Source of the DNA: Clostridium sp. CAG:780
GTDB taxonomy: Bacteria; Bacillota; Clostridia; TANB77; CAG-508
Assembly (NCBI GenBank): GCA_000434195.1
Contig: HF994474.1
Location: forward strand, 14,026-21,298
Reading direction: 5' to 3'
Length of the DNA stretch: 7,273 nt
A program made the position numbers and the translations under genes. A model generated the notes under the pieces. That model was not told the DNA's origin, did no database searches, and was given only the letters and a program-made list of their open reading frames with translations. Position 1 is the stretch's first letter. Each line of letters starts with the position of its first letter. Positions 5,855 to 7,273 of the stretch are shown here, piece by piece.

Positions 5855-5883
5855 AAGTATTTCCTCTTTTTCTAAATTTATAC
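5855..5883 (-). promoter_or_regulatory. Candidate sigma-F (forespore) promoter of spoIIQ
   Basis: The minus strand has GTATA (5883-5879), 14 nt, then GGAAATACTT (5864-5855). Both hexamer-like boxes fit the forespore sigma-F pattern known from Bacillus (GywTA and GGnnAnAnTw), although the spacer is slightly shorter than I expect. It lies in the spoIID-spoIIQ gap, about 30 nt before the spoIIQ start codon. Sigma-F control of spoIIQ is established in Bacillus and C. difficile. Confidence 0.45.
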
Positions 5884-5892
5884 AATTACAGT

Positions 5893-6909
5893 TTATAAAT
5901 TATTTATTTCTACTCCTGTATAATAGTGTTTTATAATATTTTCGTAGCTTTCTCCTTGCTTTGCTAGTGCATCTGCTCCAGTTTGACTCATTCCAACTCC
6001 GTGTCCATAGCCTTTTACAACAAATTTGATATTGTTTTCGGTTATTTCAACAGTAAAATTGGCTGATCTTAATCCCAGAAGATTTCTTACTTCAACTCCT
6101 GATAATTCTAAGTTTCCTAGTTTTATTGTTTTTACTCTGCCTCCTGCTGTTGTTTCTAATGTCTTTATACAGTCTTGTTGATTATAATCTATGGAAAAAT
6201 CTGAGTGGTGACTTTTTATTTTTTGTTCGAACTCGCTTTTTGTAAATTCCGCTTCTGACGAATATTGAATATACGCATCTTCTCCTGATGTTTCTACACT
6301 TTGTAAATATGGTAAATTTGCTCCACCCCATACATTCGCAACTTCTTCTGTTTTTCCTCCACTATTAGAGTGAAAAAAGGCATCTATTGCTTCTCCATTG
6401 TATGTTACAATTTTTCCCTTTGTAGAATTTACAGCTTCTTCTATTTTTGCCCAGTTACTCTCTCTTGATGCTTCTTCCCATTTATTTAGTCTATCTTCTT
6501 TTGATATCCACGCTTGACAGCATTTATAATCATCGCATATATCTGCTCCTTCGTGTTTAGAGTTGCTATGTTCTATTGTATATACTGTATACGTCCTTGC
6601 AACAACTGCTTGTGCTTTTAAAGCCTCTTGTTCAAAGCTTGCAGGCATTTCTGCTGATACCACTCCTAATAAATATTCGTCCATTTCTAGTTCTTCTACT
6701 TCTCCACTTTCGTGATGTAATAGCTTTATTGTTCCATATTTCGAATATGTATATGGATTTGTTTCTGTATTATCTGTATTTTGTTCAACGTTTTCCACTT
6801 CATTTTCTACAGCTACAGTTTCTTTAGCTTTGAATTTTTGTGTAAGAACTATGGGCACTAAAAATGTTATTAAAATTATTAATACTATAATTTCAATAAT
6901 TCTCTTCAT
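5893..6909 (-). CDS. spoIID: Stage II sporulation protein D, peptidoglycan lytic transglycosylase
   Basis: SpoIID works with SpoIIM and SpoIIP in the mother-cell membrane, cleaving glycan strands whose stem peptides SpoIIP has removed, to drive septal thinning and engulfment. The start taken here is the second ATG (338 residues): AAAGAG stands 9 nt before it, whereas that same site abuts the ATG at 6918. Residues about 4-23 are a membrane anchor, 25-55 an acidic linker, then the SpoIID/LytB domain. VVSAEMPASF (83-92) carries the likely catalytic Glu87. His119, Cys125 and Cys131 (H-x5-C-x5-CQAW) match a zinc site I recall from C. difficile SpoIID. AFFHSNSGGKTEE (177-189) and GYGHGVGMSQTGA (300-312) are hallmark motifs. 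The gene begins 15 bp after the sigma-factor stop. Sigma-E control is expected, but I found no clear sigma-E promoter. Confidence 0.96.
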   Translation of the reverse strand: MKRIIEIIVLIILITFLVPIVLTQKFKAKETVAVENEVENVEQNTDNTETNPYTYSKYGTIKLLHHESGEVEELEMDEYLLGVVSAEMPASFEQEALKAQAVVARTYTVYTIEHSNSKHEGADICDDYKCCQAWISKEDRLNKWEEASRESNWAKIEEAVNSTKGKIVTYNGEAIDAFFHSNSGGKTEEVANVWGGANLPYLQSVETSGEDAYIQYSSEAEFTKSEFEQKIKSHHSDFSIDYNQQDCIKTLETTAGGRVKTIKLGNLELSGVEVRNLLGLRSANFTVEITENNIKFVVKGYGHGVGMSQTGADALAKQGESYENIIKHYYTGVEINNL

Positions 6910-6918
6910 ATTTTTCAT

Positions 6919-6926
6919 CTCTTTCT
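6919..6926 (-). promoter_or_regulatory. Shine-Dalgarno of spoIID that decides between two ATGs
   Basis: The minus strand reads AGAAAGAG, overlapping the sigma-factor stop codon. It touches the ATG at 6918, which is too close for use, and lies 9 nt before the ATG at 6909, which is a normal distance. The second start also puts the membrane helix directly at the N-terminus (MKRIIEIIVLIILI). Confidence 0.7.
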
Positions 6927-7273
6927 AAGCAGTATCTGCTTGTAATTTTTGTTTCATCGAATATAATATTCTTTTTTCTATTCTTGAAACTTGAACTTGA
7001 CTTATTCCTAAAGTTTTAGCAACTTCTGTTTGTGTGCTTCCCTTGTAATATCTCATCATTACAATTTGTTTTTCTTGTGGTTGCAATTCTTCTATTAATT
7101 TATTCACTGTTAATTTATCATTTATCATTGCTTCTTGATTTTTTGTATCTGGAATGATGTCTTCTACATTTAATGTTTTGCTTGAGTCTTTACTATAAAC
7201 AGGTTCATTTATAGATGTTACTATTGCACTAGAGTTTGCATCTATAGCTAATGCAATATCTTCTTTTGGCACT
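6925..7273 (-). CDS. sigF: Sporulation sigma factor, sigma-F type (C-terminal part)
   Basis: Only about the last 116 residues are present; the frame runs off the right edge, and the GTG there is an internal valine, not a start. Region 4 is complete: the helix ELQPQEKQIVMMRYYKGS and the helix-turn-helix TQTEVAKTLGISQVQVSRIEK, which reads the -35 element. The preceding segment (EDIALAIDANSS...EPVY) is the end of region 3. Sigma-F and sigma-G are close relatives. RYYKGSTQTEV and ISQVQVSRIEKRIL fit sigma-F (RYYKDQTQSEV, ISQVQVSR in Bacillus), whereas sigma-G usually has RFFxGKTQMEV and ISQAQVSRLEK, so sigF is favoured. Sigma-F starts forespore-specific transcription after asymmetric division and is held by the anti-sigma factor SpoIIAB. 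A SpoIIAB gene should lie just outside the window if the call is right. The next gene, spoIID, is 15 bp downstream. Confidence 0.82.
   Translation of the reverse strand, partial: VPKEDIALAIDANSSAIVTSINEPVYSKDSSKTLNVEDIIPDTKNQEAMINDKLTVNKLIEELQPQEKQIVMMRYYKGSTQTEVAKTLGISQVQVSRIEKRILYSMKQKLQADTA

Noticed and set aside
6910..6918. ATG at 6918 as the start of spoIID
   Set aside because: The AGAAAGAG ribosome binding site directly abuts it; the ATG at 6909 has normal spacing and still keeps the whole membrane anchor.
7270..7272. GTG at the right edge as the start of a short sigma-factor gene
   Set aside because: The sequence there falls in the middle of region 3 of a sigma-70 family protein; the gene is cut by the window, not started there.

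Overview
The window is very AT-rich and every recognisable gene lies on the minus strand, so transcription runs from the right edge to the left. Sporulation genes of the engulfment stage (a sigF-like sigma factor, spoIID, spoIIQ), SpoIIQ and SpoIID variants of the clostridial kind, strong AAGGAGG-type ribosome binding sites and compact intrinsic terminators all point to an endospore-forming member of the Clostridia. I cannot name a genus. I see no insertion sequence, phage gene, tRNA, rRNA or CRISPR array, and base use is uniform, so this looks like a core chromosomal segment.

Layout in the direction of transcription. (1) 7273-5047: the 3' part of a sporulation sigma factor (sigF-like, cut by the window edge), then spoIID 15 bp after it and spoIIQ, ending at a hairpin near 4964-5001. 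SpoIID (peptidoglycan lytic transglycosylase, mother-cell membrane) and SpoIIQ (LytM-domain protein of the forespore membrane) belong to the engulfment machinery; a sigma-F-like promoter sits in the spoIID-spoIIQ gap. (2) 4900-4620: a gene-sized intergenic stretch with its own sigma-A promoter and a strong terminator but no convincing protein, read here as an unidentified small RNA of about 225 nt or a leader/attenuator. (3) 4576-2768: a second promoter region covered by a perfect 12-bp inverted repeat, then a GT4 glycosyltransferase and a YlbF/YmcA-family protein, closed by a terminator. (4) 2752-1346: a small membrane zinc-metallopeptidase-like protein and uracil phosphoribosyltransferase (upp), closed by a terminator; the upstream terminator leaves no visible room for a promoter of their own. 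(5) 1340-1: a clear sigma-A promoter, ftsY (SRP receptor), and a partial TTG-started membrane protein, possibly of the UPF0182 family, whose Shine-Dalgarno overlaps the ftsY stop.

Most of the window is ordinary housekeeping and sporulation content. The least explained part is the 4481-5046 interval, which holds the putative small RNA, a repeated element that could compete with its terminator, and a palindrome on the glycosyltransferase promoter.
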